A stretch of 64,000 bases of DNA from the NCBI RefSeq assembly GCF_022761125.1, contig NZ_JAKWJR010000007.1, forward strand, positions 186,001-250,000, read 5' to 3'. Of the stretch, positions 17,401 to 25,183 are shown piece after piece (the stretch's first letter is position 1; each line of letters opens with the position of its first letter). The notes under the pieces are model-generated. The model saw only the letters and a list, made by a program, of their open reading frames with translations, ran no database searches and was not told the origin of the DNA. The stretch is from Nocardioides sp. SR21. Its GTDB lineage: Bacteria; Actinomycetota; Actinomycetes; Propionibacteriales; Nocardioidaceae. Both the position numbers and the translations under genes were made by a program.

Positions 17401-17568
17401 GGCCTCGAGGTGTCCGACCGGATCGCCCTGACCATCGCCGGCTCGGCCGAGGTGCAGGCCGCGGCCCGCACCCACGAGCAGCTCATCACCACCGAGACCC
17501 TCGCGACGTCGTACGACGTCGTCGAGGGCCCCGACGGTGAGCCGACGGTGAGCGTCACCAAGGCGTGA
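14401..17568 (+). CDS. ileS: Isoleucyl-tRNA synthetase
   Basis: A 1055-residue class Ia aminoacyl-tRNA synthetase that charges tRNA-Ile. The ATP-binding motifs are present as GLPHYGH (residues 64-70, the HIGH equivalent) and KMSKS (628-632). The editing CP1 domain lies between them, with [14 protein letters not shown] as a landmark, and the anticodon-binding domain follows. Length and C-terminal region fit the long, eukaryote-like IleS type found in many actinomycetes. The GTG start is fixed by AGGAG seven bases upstream and by the T-box leader. Expression should rise when isoleucine is short. Confidence 0.96.
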   Translation: MTYPKVSTSNAGVPSSPKFPEIEEQVLAYWEKDGTFQASIDQRDPGENGANEFVFYDGPPFANGLPHYGHLLTGYVKDLIPRYQTMRGKRVERRFGWDTHGLPAELEAMRLNGIKTTDEILELGIEKFNEACRASVMKYTGDWREYVTRQARWVDFDNDYRTMNPEYMESVIWAFQQLHEKGLVYEGFRVLPYCWNDETPLSNHELRMDDDVYQMRQDPAVTVGYDVTTDGPFKGAKLLIWTTTPWTLTSNLAVMVGEDIDYVVVEVEGTRYILAEARVASYARELGDEPAVTWRGKGSDLVGLVYTPPFSYYLGHEKAFRVVPAEFVTTTDGTGLVHTAGAFGEDDKVVTDREGIEPVMPVGKDGKFTFPVVEYEGMQVFDANLHIIDDLKAVSRSVTPGTVLLRRETYDHSYPHCWRCREPLIYKGVSSWFVEVTAIKQRMLELNQEINWVPDHIKDGQFGRWLENARDWSITRNRFWGSPVPVWKSDDPTYPRVDVYGSFEKLEQDFGRLPRNAAGEPDLHRPFIDDLVRPNPDDPTGASMMRRVPDVLDVWFDSGSMSFAQVHVPFENEEWFQHHFPADFIVEYIGQTRGWFYTLHILATAIFDKPAFENCISHGIVLGSDGNKMSKSLRNYPDVREVFDRDGADAMRWFLMSSPILRGGNLVVTEQGIRDSVRQVLIPLWNSWYFFQMYANAASYDAQVRTDSSDPLDRYLLAKCRQYVEEMTASLDAYAVADACDATRSFLDVLTNWYIRRSRDRFWGENTDAFDTLYSVLEIVCRVTAPLMPLTAEEIWRGMTGERSVHLADWPAADELPADDALVTAMDAVREVCSATSALRKAGNLRNRLPLATLTVVVDDPAALAGFEAIVRDEVNVKEVRLLAADSDEAASYGVEQKLTVNARAAGPRLGKDVQLAIKGSKSGDWSVAEDGTVTSGGLALVEGEYSLETVAGSADGGTATGVLRRGGFVVLDTEVTPELAAEGVARDLVRAVQQARRDAGLEVSDRIALTIAGSAEVQAAARTHEQLITTETLATSYDVVEGPDGEPTVSVTKA

Positions 17569-17572
17569 GGAC

Positions 17573-17615
17573 GGTGGTTGAGGAAGGCCCCCTGGGGGCC
17601 CGTCCCGAAACCACC
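17573..17615. terminator. Dispersed inverted repeat between converging genes
   Basis: GGTGGTT and AACCACC form the outer arms, and GGCCCCC-T-GGGGGCC forms an inner hairpin. It lies between the ileS stop and the converging ABC permease and may terminate both transcripts. The outer GGTGGTT...AACCACC frame recurs near 28453. Confidence 0.6.
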
Positions 17616-17617
17616 AG

Positions 17618-18397
17618 CTAGCGCGACAGGTTCCGGTACGCCCGCGCCGCGAGCGGCAGGAACACCGCGGTCAGCACGGCCGGCCATGCGAGTGCGACGA
17701 GCACCGCGTGGTCGGCCAGCAGGCCGTCGGTGATCCCGGTCGGGTTGCCGAACAGGTCGCGCGCCGCCGCGGCCGTCGCCGACACCGGGTTGAGCTGGGC
17801 GAGTGCGCCGAGCCAGTCCGGCATCGTCTCCGGGGCGACGAGCAGGTTCGACGTGAACGCGAGCGGCCAGACCAGCACCTGCACGGCCATCAGCGCACCC
17901 TCGCCGCGCAGCACCAGGCCGAGGTAGATCCCGATCCAGAGCACCGCGAACCGCAGCCACAGCAGCAGCCCGACGGCGAGCGCGGCACCGGCCACGGAGC
18001 CGTCGATGCTCCATCCCACGACGAGCCCTCCGACCATCAGCACCGCGAGCTGCACCGCAGAGTTGGTGAGGTCGGCGGCCGCACGACCGAGGGGGACGGC
18101 GACGCTGTGGATCGGCATCGATCGGAACCGGTCGGTGATGCCGCGCTTCGTGTCCTGCGTGACGGCCGCCATCGTGGTCTCGACGCCGAACAGCATCGTC
18201 ATCGCGAACATGCCCGGCAACAGGTAGTCCAGGTAGTCGCCACCGCCCGGCACCTCGATCGCGCCGCCGAACAGGAAGCCGAACACCAGCAGCAGCATCA
18301 CCGAGAACGCGATGCCGAAGATCGGCGTCCACGGCTCGCGCTGCCAGTGCTTCAGGTCGCGCTGGGTCATCACCCAGCTCTGGTGGAGTGTGTTCAT
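17618..18397 (-). CDS. ABC-2 type export permease (DrrB-like)
   Basis: This 259-residue membrane protein has about six hydrophobic segments and the ABC-2 permease pattern of daunorubicin-resistance exporters: a cytoplasmic N terminus (MTQRDLKHWQREP), the loop DTKRGITDRFRSMPIHSVAVP, and a C-terminal region NPVSATAAAARDLFGNPTG. Together with the ATPase, whose stop codon overlaps this start by four bases, it should form an exporter of a hydrophobic or drug-like molecule. Expression is probably controlled by the divergent TetR gene. Confidence 0.9.
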   Translation of the reverse strand: MNTLHQSWVMTQRDLKHWQREPWTPIFGIAFSVMLLLVFGFLFGGAIEVPGGGDYLDYLLPGMFAMTMLFGVETTMAAVTQDTKRGITDRFRSMPIHSVAVPLGRAAADLTNSAVQLAVLMVGGLVVGWSIDGSVAGAALAVGLLLWLRFAVLWIGIYLGLVLRGEGALMAVQVLVWPLAFTSNLLVAPETMPDWLGALAQLNPVSATAAAARDLFGNPTGITDGLLADHAVLVALAWPAVLTAVFLPLAARAYRNLSR

Positions 18398-19311
18398 CGG
18401 CCGATCCCTTCGGTCAGGTGGAGGAAGACCTCGTCGAGCGTCGGCCGTCGCAGCAGGACGTCGTCGACCTCGAGGCCGGCGGCGTCGAGCGCCCGGACGA
18501 CCCGCAGCAGCGCAGCGGTGCCGCCGTCCGGCCCCGCCTCGACCACGACCTGCCCGGTCTCGGGGTCGGCCGCGGCACCGAGAGCCGTCGCGACGGCGTC
18601 CGCGTCCGTCGCGGTGACGATGACCCGGTCGCCGCCGAGCCGGTCCTTGAGCTCGGTCGAGGTGCCCTCGGCGATCACCCGCCCCGCACCCATCACCGTG
18701 ATCCGGTCGGCGAGCTGGTCGGCCTCGTCGAGGTACTGCGTGGTCAGCAGCACGGTGGTGCCCTCGGCGACGACCTGGCGGACCGCCGCCCAGACCTCGT
18801 TGCGGCCACGTGGGTCCAGCCCCGTCGTCGGCTCGTCCAGGAACAGCAGGCTCGGCCGGCGGATCAGGCTGGCTGCGATGTCGAGGCGCCGGCGCATGCC
18901 GCCGGAGTACGTCGACACCTTGCGCCTGCCCGCGTCCTCGAGCCCGTACGACGCCAGCAGCTCGTCGGCGCGGGCGCCGGCCTCCCGCGCCGACAGGCTG
19001 TGCAGCCGCCCGAGCAGCGTCAGGTTCTCCCGGCCGTGCAGCACCTCGTCGAGCGCGGTGGACTGGCCGACCAGCCCGATCGCGCGCCGGACCGCGGCCC
19101 CGGCGCGTCGTACGTCGTGCCCGGCGACGCGGACCTCGCCCGCGTCGTAGCGCGTCAGCGTCGCGAACGTGTGGACCGCGGTGCTCTTGCCCGCGCCGTT
19201 GGGACCGAGCAGCGCGTGCACGGTCCCCGCGGCGACCTCCAGGTCCAGCCCGTCCAAGGCCCGGGTGTCGCCGTACCGCTTGTGCACGCCGTGTGCGATG
19301 AGTGGATCCAT
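18394..19311 (-). CDS. ABC exporter ATP-binding protein (DrrA-like)
   Basis: A 305-residue ABC ATPase of the daunorubicin-resistance DrrA class. Walker A is GPNGAGKST (36-44), the signature is YSGGMRRRLDIAASL, Walker B reads LLFLDEPTTGLDP, and the long C-terminal DrrA extension (AEGTSTELKDRLGGDRVIV and onward) is present. It energises the adjacent permease. GGGAG before the ATG gives a normal ribosome-binding site. A TetR operator lies 18 bp upstream of the start. Confidence 0.93.
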   Translation of the reverse strand: MDPLIAHGVHKRYGDTRALDGLDLEVAAGTVHALLGPNGAGKSTAVHTFATLTRYDAGEVRVAGHDVRRAGAAVRRAIGLVGQSTALDEVLHGRENLTLLGRLHSLSAREAGARADELLASYGLEDAGRRKVSTYSGGMRRRLDIAASLIRRPSLLFLDEPTTGLDPRGRNEVWAAVRQVVAEGTTVLLTTQYLDEADQLADRITVMGAGRVIAEGTSTELKDRLGGDRVIVTATDADAVATALGAAADPETGQVVVEAGPDGGTAALLRVVRALDAAGLEVDDVLLRRPTLDEVFLHLTEGIGR

Positions 19312-19329
19312 GCGCTCTCCCTCGATTAA

Positions 19330-19342
19330 CGTACGTTGTACG
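19330..19342. promoter_or_regulatory. TetR operator 1 (exporter side)
   Basis: A perfect inverted repeat, CGTAC-GTT-GTACG, 18 bp upstream of the ATPase ATG and adjoining AT-rich TTAA sequence on both sides that could be the exporter -10 region. The same 13-bp pattern recurs once in the same intergenic space. Confidence 0.75.
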
Positions 19343-19372
19343 GATTAAACGCGTGGACTCTAGCATTTGTTC

Positions 19373-19385
19373 CGTACGTCGTACG
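19373..19385. promoter_or_regulatory. TetR operator 2 (regulator side)
   Basis: CGTAC-GTC-GTACG, a perfect inverted repeat differing from operator 1 only in the central triplet. It ends six bases before TAGGAT (19392-19397), the probable -10 of the leaderless tetR gene, so the regulator is likely autorepressed. Confidence 0.75.
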
Positions 19386-19403
19386 AGAAAGTAGGATCGC
19401 CCC

Positions 19404-20150
19404 GTGGCCGACCCGACGCTCCCGCTGCTGTGGCGCCACGTCGTGCCCGCGGGCGACGACGGCCCCAAGCGTGGTCGCCCCCCGAAGGTGAGCGTCGACG
19501 AGGTCGTCGACGCGGCGATCGACGTCGCCGACCGCGAGGGTCTCGCCGCGCTCTCGATGCGGACGCTTGCCGAGCAGCTGGGCATCGGGGCGATGACGCT
19601 GTACTCGTACGTCGCGAGCCGGGACGACCTGGTCGTGCTGATGTTCGACCACGTCCTCGGCCGCACCGAGCTGCCTCCGCTGGCGGGCGACCTGCGCGCG
19701 CGGCTCACGACGGTCGCCGAGGTGCAGCTCGCGGACTGGCGCGCGCACCCGTGGCTGCTCGACGTCGTCGGCGTCCGGCCCTGGCTCGGCCCGAACGTCG
19801 CCGACCGCTACGAGTGGCAGCTCTCCGCGGTCGAGGGCGTCGGTCTCGGCGACGTCGAGATGGACCAGGCGATCACGCTGGTCGTCGGCTTCGCGACGAA
19901 CGTCGTGCGCGCCGAGCACGCCGTCCGCCAGGCCGAGCGCCAGTCCGGGATGACCGACCTCGAGTGGTGGCAGGACAACGGCGAGGAGCTCGGTCGCGTG
20001 ATGGCCGGGCGTGACTACCCGATCGCCGGACGCGTCGGCTCGGCCGCCGGCGAGGCCTACCAGGCGGGCACCGACCCGAACCGCGAGCTCGAGTTCGGTC
20101 TCGCGCGCATCCTCGACGGCATCGAGGCGTACGTCGCCCGTTCCCGCTGA
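19404..20150 (+). CDS. TetR family repressor of the divergent ABC exporter
   Basis: A 248-residue regulator with an N-terminal helix-turn-helix (about 27-75; VVDAAIDVADREGLAALSMR, then LGIGAMTLYSYVASRDDLV) and a TetR_C_1-type ligand-binding domain. A 25-residue extension (DPTLPLLWRHVVPAGDDGPKRGRPPK) precedes the HTH, as is common in actinobacterial drug-exporter regulators. The GTG start is six bases after TAGGAT, suggesting leaderless translation. The twin palindromes in the 92-bp divergent spacer indicate control of both itself and the exporter. Confidence 0.9.
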   Translation: MADPTLPLLWRHVVPAGDDGPKRGRPPKVSVDEVVDAAIDVADREGLAALSMRTLAEQLGIGAMTLYSYVASRDDLVVLMFDHVLGRTELPPLAGDLRARLTTVAEVQLADWRAHPWLLDVVGVRPWLGPNVADRYEWQLSAVEGVGLGDVEMDQAITLVVGFATNVVRAEHAVRQAERQSGMTDLEWWQDNGEELGRVMAGRDYPIAGRVGSAAGEAYQAGTDPNRELEFGLARILDGIEAYVARSR

Positions 20151-20199
20151 CCGCTCCGCGGGCCGTTTCGGCTCGCGCAGGACGGGGCATCCCGATGCC

Positions 20200-20514
20200 A
20201 TGTCCGTCTTCCAGGTCGTGCCCTCGGACATGGCCGCCGCGTCGAACGCCGTGACCTCCGCCGGCGACGGCGCCCGGGGCCACGGGTCCTCGGCCCACCT
20301 CGGTGTCGCCGGTTCGGCGGTCCCCGGCGCCACCTCGGTCGGGCTGCTGTCCGACCTCGGCTCCAGCTGGGACGACGAGGTCGACGACTGGGCTGCTGAC
20401 GCGGCCTCGTTCGGGAAGGCGATCAGCGCCGCGAGCGACGACGCGTGCGACACGGACTCCACGGTGGGCACCGGCTTCGGCGGGCTGTTCGGCCTGCTGC
20501 CCGGGGACTGCTGA
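20200..20514 (+). CDS. Small ESX/EspC-like helical protein
   Basis: A 104-residue acidic, alanine-rich protein without signal peptide. Its pattern MSVFQVVPSDMAAASNAV ... WDDEVDDWAADAASFGKAI ... DACDTDSTV is that of the small helical-hairpin proteins (WXG100/EspC-like) associated with type VII secretion. A glycine-rich insert around residues 25-50 separates the two helical halves. It overlaps the next start by one base, so the two proteins are probably made together and may be co-secreted partners. No ESX secretion machinery is encoded in this window. Confidence 0.6.
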   Translation: MSVFQVVPSDMAAASNAVTSAGDGARGHGSSAHLGVAGSAVPGATSVGLLSDLGSSWDDEVDDWAADAASFGKAISAASDDACDTDSTVGTGFGGLFGLLPGDC

Positions 20515-21560
20515 TGCCGGTCGGCTACGGCGACGTCAGGAGCTGGCGGGCCGCACCTCTGGGGCAGGCCGGCGACGGCGTACGCGCCGATGCCCGGGCG
20601 CTCGAGGAGAGCCGCGACCAGGTCGAGGCGCAGGCGATCCCGGACTCGTGGACCGGCCTGGCGCGCTCCTTCGCCGAGTTCCGGCGCGACGCGCTGGTCC
20701 GGAGGATGACCACCCACCTCGAGGGCAAGCGGCAGGTGCAGCGCGCGCTCTACGAGGCCGAGACGCTGGTGACCGAGATCGAGCGGCTGGTGACCGACGT
20801 CGAGGGCCAGGCGAAGGCCGGGCAGTTCGAGATCGGGACCGACGGGTCGGTGACCGACGTGAGCGAGCCGAGGACGTTCGACACCCGCTGGGAGGCCGAG
20901 GAGTACTCCACCGGGCGCCGCAACCAGGCCCAGGCGCTGGCCGACGACGTCACCGCGATCCTGGTCCGCGCGGCTGCCGCCGACGCGACGATCGCCGACA
21001 GCATCCCGAGCGGGCACGTCCGGGACGTCGACGAGTACGGCGTCGCCGATCCCGATGTCGCCGCTCGCTGGGCGCAGCTCACCGATGCCGAGCGGCGCGC
21101 GGTGATCGAGCAGATGATCGAGGAGCTGTCCGAGGAGAGCGGCCTCGAGATGCCCGACATCGAGTGGAAGGACCCCAGCTGGGGCCCGAACGGCCAGTGG
21201 AGCGACGGGGAGCCCGGGACCCTCCGCCTCAACGAGGGGCTGCTCGACGACCCGCGCCTGCTGCACTCCGTCGCGCACGAGGTGCGCCACGGCCGCCAGC
21301 ACGAGGCGATCCGCGACGAGAACGACTGGCAGCTCCCCTGGGAGAGCGACCCGTTCGACGAGCACCGCGACGACGGCATCACCGCGGAGCAGACGAACGA
21401 GTGGGAGGACAACTTCGACGACTACCAGAGCTATCCCGAGGTGCCGTACGACGACTACTTCAACCAGCCGGTCGAGGCCGACGCCCGCGATGCCGGCCGC
21501 GAGTACCTCGACGGGCTCACCGAGGCCGAGATCGACCGCCTGCTCGAGGAGTCGCGATGA
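20514..21560 (+). CDS. WXG-like N-terminal domain fused to a putative HExxH metalloprotease (type VII effector candidate)
   Basis: This 348-residue protein has two parts. Residues 1-135 form a long helical region like WXG100/LXG effector leaders, with a Trp-x-Gly turn (W46-T-G48) between helices. The C-terminal half contains SVAHEVRHGRQHE, in which H255-E256-V-R-H259 matches the HExxH zinc-protease motif. The C terminus is strongly acidic and rich in tyrosine and aspartate. Preceded by a small ESX-like gene and overlapped by a DUF4919 gene (ATGA), it has the layout of a polymorphic toxin cassette. The protease and toxin roles are inferred. Confidence 0.65.
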   Translation: MPVGYGDVRSWRAAPLGQAGDGVRADARALEESRDQVEAQAIPDSWTGLARSFAEFRRDALVRRMTTHLEGKRQVQRALYEAETLVTEIERLVTDVEGQAKAGQFEIGTDGSVTDVSEPRTFDTRWEAEEYSTGRRNQAQALADDVTAILVRAAAADATIADSIPSGHVRDVDEYGVADPDVAARWAQLTDAERRAVIEQMIEELSEESGLEMPDIEWKDPSWGPNGQWSDGEPGTLRLNEGLLDDPRLLHSVAHEVRHGRQHEAIRDENDWQLPWESDPFDEHRDDGITAEQTNEWEDNFDDYQSYPEVPYDDYFNQPVEADARDAGREYLDGLTEAEIDRLLEESR

Positions 21561-22033
21561 CCACCGCCGGAGACCTGGTCGGCCGCTACCTCGCGGACCC
21601 GACCCCCGCGTCGCTCGCCGACGTCCGCCGCGCGGTCCGGGCCGACCCGAGCTTCGACCCCGGCCTGGTCGTCGGCGAGGCCGACGGCCTGGCGGCCCTG
21701 CAGCGGCTGATGCCGGGCGCGCTGCTCAGCCCCTCCGCGCACGGGGCGCTCGCGGACGCGCTGGCCCGCGCCGGTCGGCAGCAGGCTGCGGCCCGCGAGC
21801 GGCTGATCGCCCGGGCGGCGCTGGCCGGCATCCTCGCGACCGGCGACGGCAGTCGCGAGCGGCCGTGGTCGGTGCTGCGGGTGAGCGACGAGTACGACGT
21901 GCTGCGCTCGCAGCGGCGCCGCTCCACCGAGCAGACGCTCGAGCGCGACGGGAGCCGGCACCTCGACCGGCACGTGTGCGACGACGGCAGCGAGGCGTGG
22001 TTCGACGTCACCGAGCTGTTCTCGCCCGACTGA
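21557..22033 (+). CDS. DUF4919-like protein, candidate immunity or partner of the WXG-HExxH protein
   Basis: A 158-residue soluble protein. The C-terminal half (GDGSRERPWSVLRVSDEY, then DRHVCDDGSEAWFDVTELF) has the pattern of the DUF4919 family (GDGtxexPyxVxxvxdEYxxL...yFDv). The N-terminal half is helical (LADVRRAVRADPSFDPG). Its start overlaps the stop of the preceding gene by four bases, so the two are translationally coupled, as is typical of effector-immunity pairs. That role is an inference from arrangement; no biochemical function is known. Confidence 0.6.
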   Translation: MTTAGDLVGRYLADPTPASLADVRRAVRADPSFDPGLVVGEADGLAALQRLMPGALLSPSAHGALADALARAGRQQAAARERLIARAALAGILATGDGSRERPWSVLRVSDEYDVLRSQRRRSTEQTLERDGSRHLDRHVCDDGSEAWFDVTELFSPD

Positions 22034-22095
22034 CCGGAACCCGTCCCGGCGGCGTCGCGTCGGACCGGTGAGGAACCACGACACGAAGGAACACG

Positions 22096-23094
22096 ATGCG
22101 CACGCGATCTCGGAGGGCCGCCGCGGCCGCGGTGCTGCTGGCCGTGACGGTCCTCGCCGGGTGCGGGGACGACGGCGTCTCCGAGGCGACCGTCGAGGAG
22201 CCGGCCGGCGACTTCCCCGCGGGCGAGGTGCTGCCGGACCGGCTGTCGGTGAGCCCGGACGGCGCGCAGGTGCTCGCCGACTGCTGGGAGGGCATCTGCC
22301 GGTGGGACACCGTCGACGGCAGCCTGGCGGCAGTCGACGGCGGAGGCCACCTCGCGATCAGCCCGGACTGGTCGGTCCTCGCGACCGCGGACGGCCCCAC
22401 GGTCGTGCTCCTCGACGCCGAGACCGGTGAGGTCAGCGCCGAGCTCACGGGACTGGCCGGTGAGGAGGCCACGGACGGCCCGGTCGTGCAGGCCGTCGCC
22501 TTCAGTCCCGACGGCGCGCTGGTCGCCGCTGCCGGGCCCGAGCGCGAGGTGCGGATCTGGTCGTCAGCCGGCGACGACGTCGCCACGATCAGCCCGGACT
22601 CCGACGTGTACGCGCTGGCGTTCAGCCCGGACGGCACTCGGCTCGCGGCAGCCGGCGGGGGACCGGTCGAGGTGTTCGCCGTACCGTCCGGCGACCCGGT
22701 CGGCACGCTCCCGCGGTCCTCGGGCGACGGTGACGGCCTCGCGTGGAGCCCGGACGGCGCCTGGCTGGCCGGCCCGGGGCCCGGCGGTGCCCCCGCGGTG
22801 TGGAGCGCCGACGACCTCGCCCTCGAGGCGGTGCTCGACGGCCACCACCTCGAGCAGGTCGCCTTCGCCCCGGACTCGGAGACCGTCGCGCTGACGGACG
22901 CCGAGGACGACACCGTGCGGATCTGGAGGCCCGCCGACGACCGCGTCCGCGAGCTCACCGGACACACCGACGACCCGGTCGCGGTGGCCTTCGCGCCCGA
23001 CGGCGCCACGGTGTACTCCGTCTCGGCCCGCGACGGAGTCCTCGTGTGGGACGTACGTTCCGCCGACCTGCGCCGGCGGCTCAGTCCAGCGTGA
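22096..23094 (+). CDS. WD40-repeat lipoprotein
   Basis: A 332-residue lipoprotein (lipobox VLAGC, Cys23) whose mature part is a series of WD40-like blades, marked by repeated VAFSPDGA, LAFSPDGTRLAAAG, LAWSPDGAWLAG and VAFAPDGATVY segments, each followed by a VRIW/VWD-type strand. It should form a surface beta-propeller for protein contacts. An AAGGA site precedes the ATG. It lies 62 bp after the DUF4919 gene on the same strand and may belong to the same unit. Its end overlaps the converging CARDB gene by 14 bp. Confidence 0.82.
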   Translation: MRTRSRRAAAAAVLLAVTVLAGCGDDGVSEATVEEPAGDFPAGEVLPDRLSVSPDGAQVLADCWEGICRWDTVDGSLAAVDGGGHLAISPDWSVLATADGPTVVLLDAETGEVSAELTGLAGEEATDGPVVQAVAFSPDGALVAAAGPEREVRIWSSAGDDVATISPDSDVYALAFSPDGTRLAAAGGGPVEVFAVPSGDPVGTLPRSSGDGDGLAWSPDGAWLAGPGPGGAPAVWSADDLALEAVLDGHHLEQVAFAPDSETVALTDAEDDTVRIWRPADDRVRELTGHTDDPVAVAFAPDGATVYSVSARDGVLVWDVRSADLRRRLSPA

Positions 23095-24091
23095 GCGTCA
23101 GCGTGCCCTCGACGGTGTCCCACTGCGACGGCTCGCCCGCTCCCGTCCAGTCGCTCGAGACCTCGTAGACGATGGCGTCGTCAGTTGCCGAGACCTGCTG
23201 GAGCCCGAGTCCGGTCGTGTACTCGGAGCGGTCCGTATAGGGGACGGGCGGCTGCCCGCACGAGGTGATGCTGCCGGTGATGTCGTACTCCATCGCCACC
23301 GACAGGTCGACGATCTGGAGCGTCGGGTCGTCGGCCCGGCCCTCGAGGTCGGAGATCTGCTCGCCCGGCTTCTGGAAGGCGTCGGCCCTCTCCTCCACCT
23401 CGCTGTTGGTGGTGACGCACTCGGGGTAGCGCACGGTGAACGCGTAGTCGCCGCCCCAGGTGTAGCTGGAGCCGTCGTCGACGACCCGGATGTCGGTGCC
23501 CCGGCCGCTGATCTCCATGGTGATCTCCGCCTGCGCGTGGCGGCTCCAGGTCTCGAGGGTGTTCCCCGACTCGAGCTCCTCGGAGGACCAGAAGTCGAGC
23601 GTGCCGGTGAGCACGCCCTCGATCGGCGCGACGACCTCGACGGTGCTGCTCCCCGCGTTGCAGTTGTCGTTCTCCCGGGTCTCGCGGATCTTCCGGGCCG
23701 CGTCCGCGCACGCGATCACGTAGTACGAGCCGATCGCCGACTCCGGCAGGTCGATCGTCGCCGGAACCGTCTGGACGCCCCAGTCGTCGATCTCGCCGAC
23801 GGAGGTGCGCCCGACGTTCAGGTCGCCGGCCGACTTCCTGGCGTCGCGCGAGAGGTGCAGGCTCACCTGCGAGGCCTTCGCCCGGGCGGCGCCGCCCTGG
23901 TTGATCACCATCACCTTGACCCCGAAGTGGCCACCCGCCCGGACCTGGGCCGGCACCCTCAGGATGTCGTTGATGCCGAGGTTCGGCCTCGGCTTCGGCT
24001 TCGGCTTCGCGTCCGCACTCGTGCCCGCCACCAGTGATCCGGTGACCAGCATCGCGACGATGAACCCCATCGCCGTACGTCGTCCGTGCAT
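23081..24091 (-). CDS. Secreted CARDB-domain protein
   Basis: A 336-residue exported protein with a signal peptide (about 1-27, ending TSADA), a short basic-proline linker (KPKPKPRP) and then a CARDB-type Ig-like domain (about 37-155): LRVPAQVRAGGHFGVKVMVIN ... NQGGAARAKASQVSLHLS ... GSYYVIACADAARKIRETRE NDNC. The remaining 180 residues are beta-rich with paired cysteines and no recognised domain. CARDB domains are adhesion-like modules. GGAGG six to seven bases before the ATG supports the start. Confidence 0.8.
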   Translation of the reverse strand: MHGRRTAMGFIVAMLVTGSLVAGTSADAKPKPKPRPNLGINDILRVPAQVRAGGHFGVKVMVINQGGAARAKASQVSLHLSRDARKSAGDLNVGRTSVGEIDDWGVQTVPATIDLPESAIGSYYVIACADAARKIRETRENDNCNAGSSTVEVVAPIEGVLTGTLDFWSSEELESGNTLETWSRHAQAEITMEISGRGTDIRVVDDGSSYTWGGDYAFTVRYPECVTTNSEVEERADAFQKPGEQISDLEGRADDPTLQIVDLSVAMEYDITGSITSCGQPPVPYTDRSEYTTGLGLQQVSATDDAIVYEVSSDWTGAGEPSQWDTVEGTLTLTLD

Positions 24092-24183
24092 CTCTCGTCC
24101 TCCCGCGCGTCGTCAGGAGGCGAGCATCCGGCGCCCGGCGGCCCGGGCGTCAGGGATGGATGTCCCGGAGTTCCGAGGAAGCG

Positions 24184-25032
24184 TCAGCCGCTGATGCCCA
24201 ACCGGCCGGCCAGCCGGTCGAGCGAGCCGAGCACCTCGTCCTCGGACTTGTCCGGCACGCCCCAGATCAGCTCGGTGGCGCCCTGCTCGGCCCACGCCAT
24301 CAGGTCCTCGGGGTTCGGCTTGAACGCGATCAGGATCCGGATCTCGGGTGCGCCGGCGCGGCCGGCGTCGGCCCAGGACTTCTTGAGCGCGTCGATCTGG
24401 CCGGAGATGTCCTGCTGGGTGGGCGTGGTCATCCAGCCGTCGGCGTTGGCCGCGATCCAGGCGAACGTCTTGGGCCCGCCGCCTGCGCCGATGATCAGCG
24501 GGATGTGCGCGGCCGGCTTGGGGAAGGCCCACGACGGCCCGAACGACACGAACTCGCCGTCGTACGACGCCTCCTCCTGGGTCCACAGCGCCCGCATCGC
24601 CTCGACGTACTCCTTGAGCACCGTGCGGCGCCGGTCGGCCGGGACGTGGTGGTCGGCGAGCTCGTCGGTGTTCCAGCCGAAGCCGGCGCCGATCTCGACG
24701 CGACCGCCCGAGAGGTGGTCGAGCGTGGCGATCTGCTTGGCCAGCGTGATCGGGTCGGACTCGACCGGCAGCGCCACCGCGGTCGACAGCTTGATCCGCG
24801 ACGTCGCCTGGGCGACGGTCGCGAGCGAGACCCACGGGTCGAGCGTGCGCAGGTACCGGTCGTCGGGCAGCGACTCGTCGCCGGTCCCGGGGTGGGCAGC
24901 GGTCCGCTTGACCGGGATGTGGGTGTGCTCGGGCACGTAGAACGTGTCGAAGCCCCGCTCCTCCGCGGCCGCGCCGAGGGTGGCCGGCCGGATGCCGCGG
25001 TCAGAGGTGAAGAGCACGAGTCCGTTGCGCAT
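24184..25032 (-). CDS. LLM class F420-dependent oxidoreductase
   Basis: A 282-residue luciferase-like TIM-barrel enzyme. Landmarks are ERGFDTFYVPEHTHIPV, the F420-family strand IKLSTAVALPVE, LDHLSGGRVEIGAGFGWN, and IPLIIGAGGG. This fits the actinobacterial TIGR03619-type F420-dependent subfamily, whose members reduce or oxidise varied substrates. The ATG lies six bases after TAGTAT, so the mRNA is probably leaderless. A KstR-like palindrome overlaps that -10 element, hinting at involvement in steroid or lipid catabolism. The substrate is unknown. Confidence 0.88.
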   Translation of the reverse strand: MRNGLVLFTSDRGIRPATLGAAAEERGFDTFYVPEHTHIPVKRTAAHPGTGDESLPDDRYLRTLDPWVSLATVAQATSRIKLSTAVALPVESDPITLAKQIATLDHLSGGRVEIGAGFGWNTDELADHHVPADRRRTVLKEYVEAMRALWTQEEASYDGEFVSFGPSWAFPKPAAHIPLIIGAGGGPKTFAWIAANADGWMTTPTQQDISGQIDALKKSWADAGRAGAPEIRILIAFKPNPEDLMAWAEQGATELIWGVPDKSEDEVLGSLDRLAGRLGISG

Positions 25033-25042
25033 GAGCCGATAC

Positions 25043-25056
25043 TAGAACAAGTTCTA
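25043..25056. promoter_or_regulatory. KstR-like operator
   Basis: TAGAAC-AA-GTTCTA is a 14-bp inverted repeat matching the KstR consensus TNNAACNNGTTNNA at every defined base. Its proximal two bases lie in the TAGTAT -10 element (25044-25039, minus strand) of the LLM oxidoreductase, a position suited to repression. Confidence 0.7.
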
Positions 25057-25082
25057 TTTGGGCGGTGCTGTGTCCGCCGAGA

Positions 25083-25129
25083 CACCAGGAACGGCCCTCG
25101 ATCGGCCGGTGGAGGGGTCATTCCTGGTG
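25083..25129. other. Stem-loop between LLM gene and dapE
   Basis: Perfect 9-bp arms CACCAGGAA (25083-25091) and TTCCTGGTG (25121-25129) enclose a smaller inverted repeat CGGCC/GGCCG (25092-25096 and 25104-25108). It lies in the dapE leader region, 54 bp before the dapE ATG. It may be a regulatory structure or an operator; no U-tract follows. Confidence 0.5.
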
Positions 25130-25183
25130 CCTCCACGGTCTCCGGCCCCGCCGGGATCGGCGGGCGGCTGGTTGGATGGACGC

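Noticed and set aside
13429..17475. A 1348-codon open frame opposite ileS
   Set aside because: It would traverse the T-box leader and is a codon-bias shadow of ileS.
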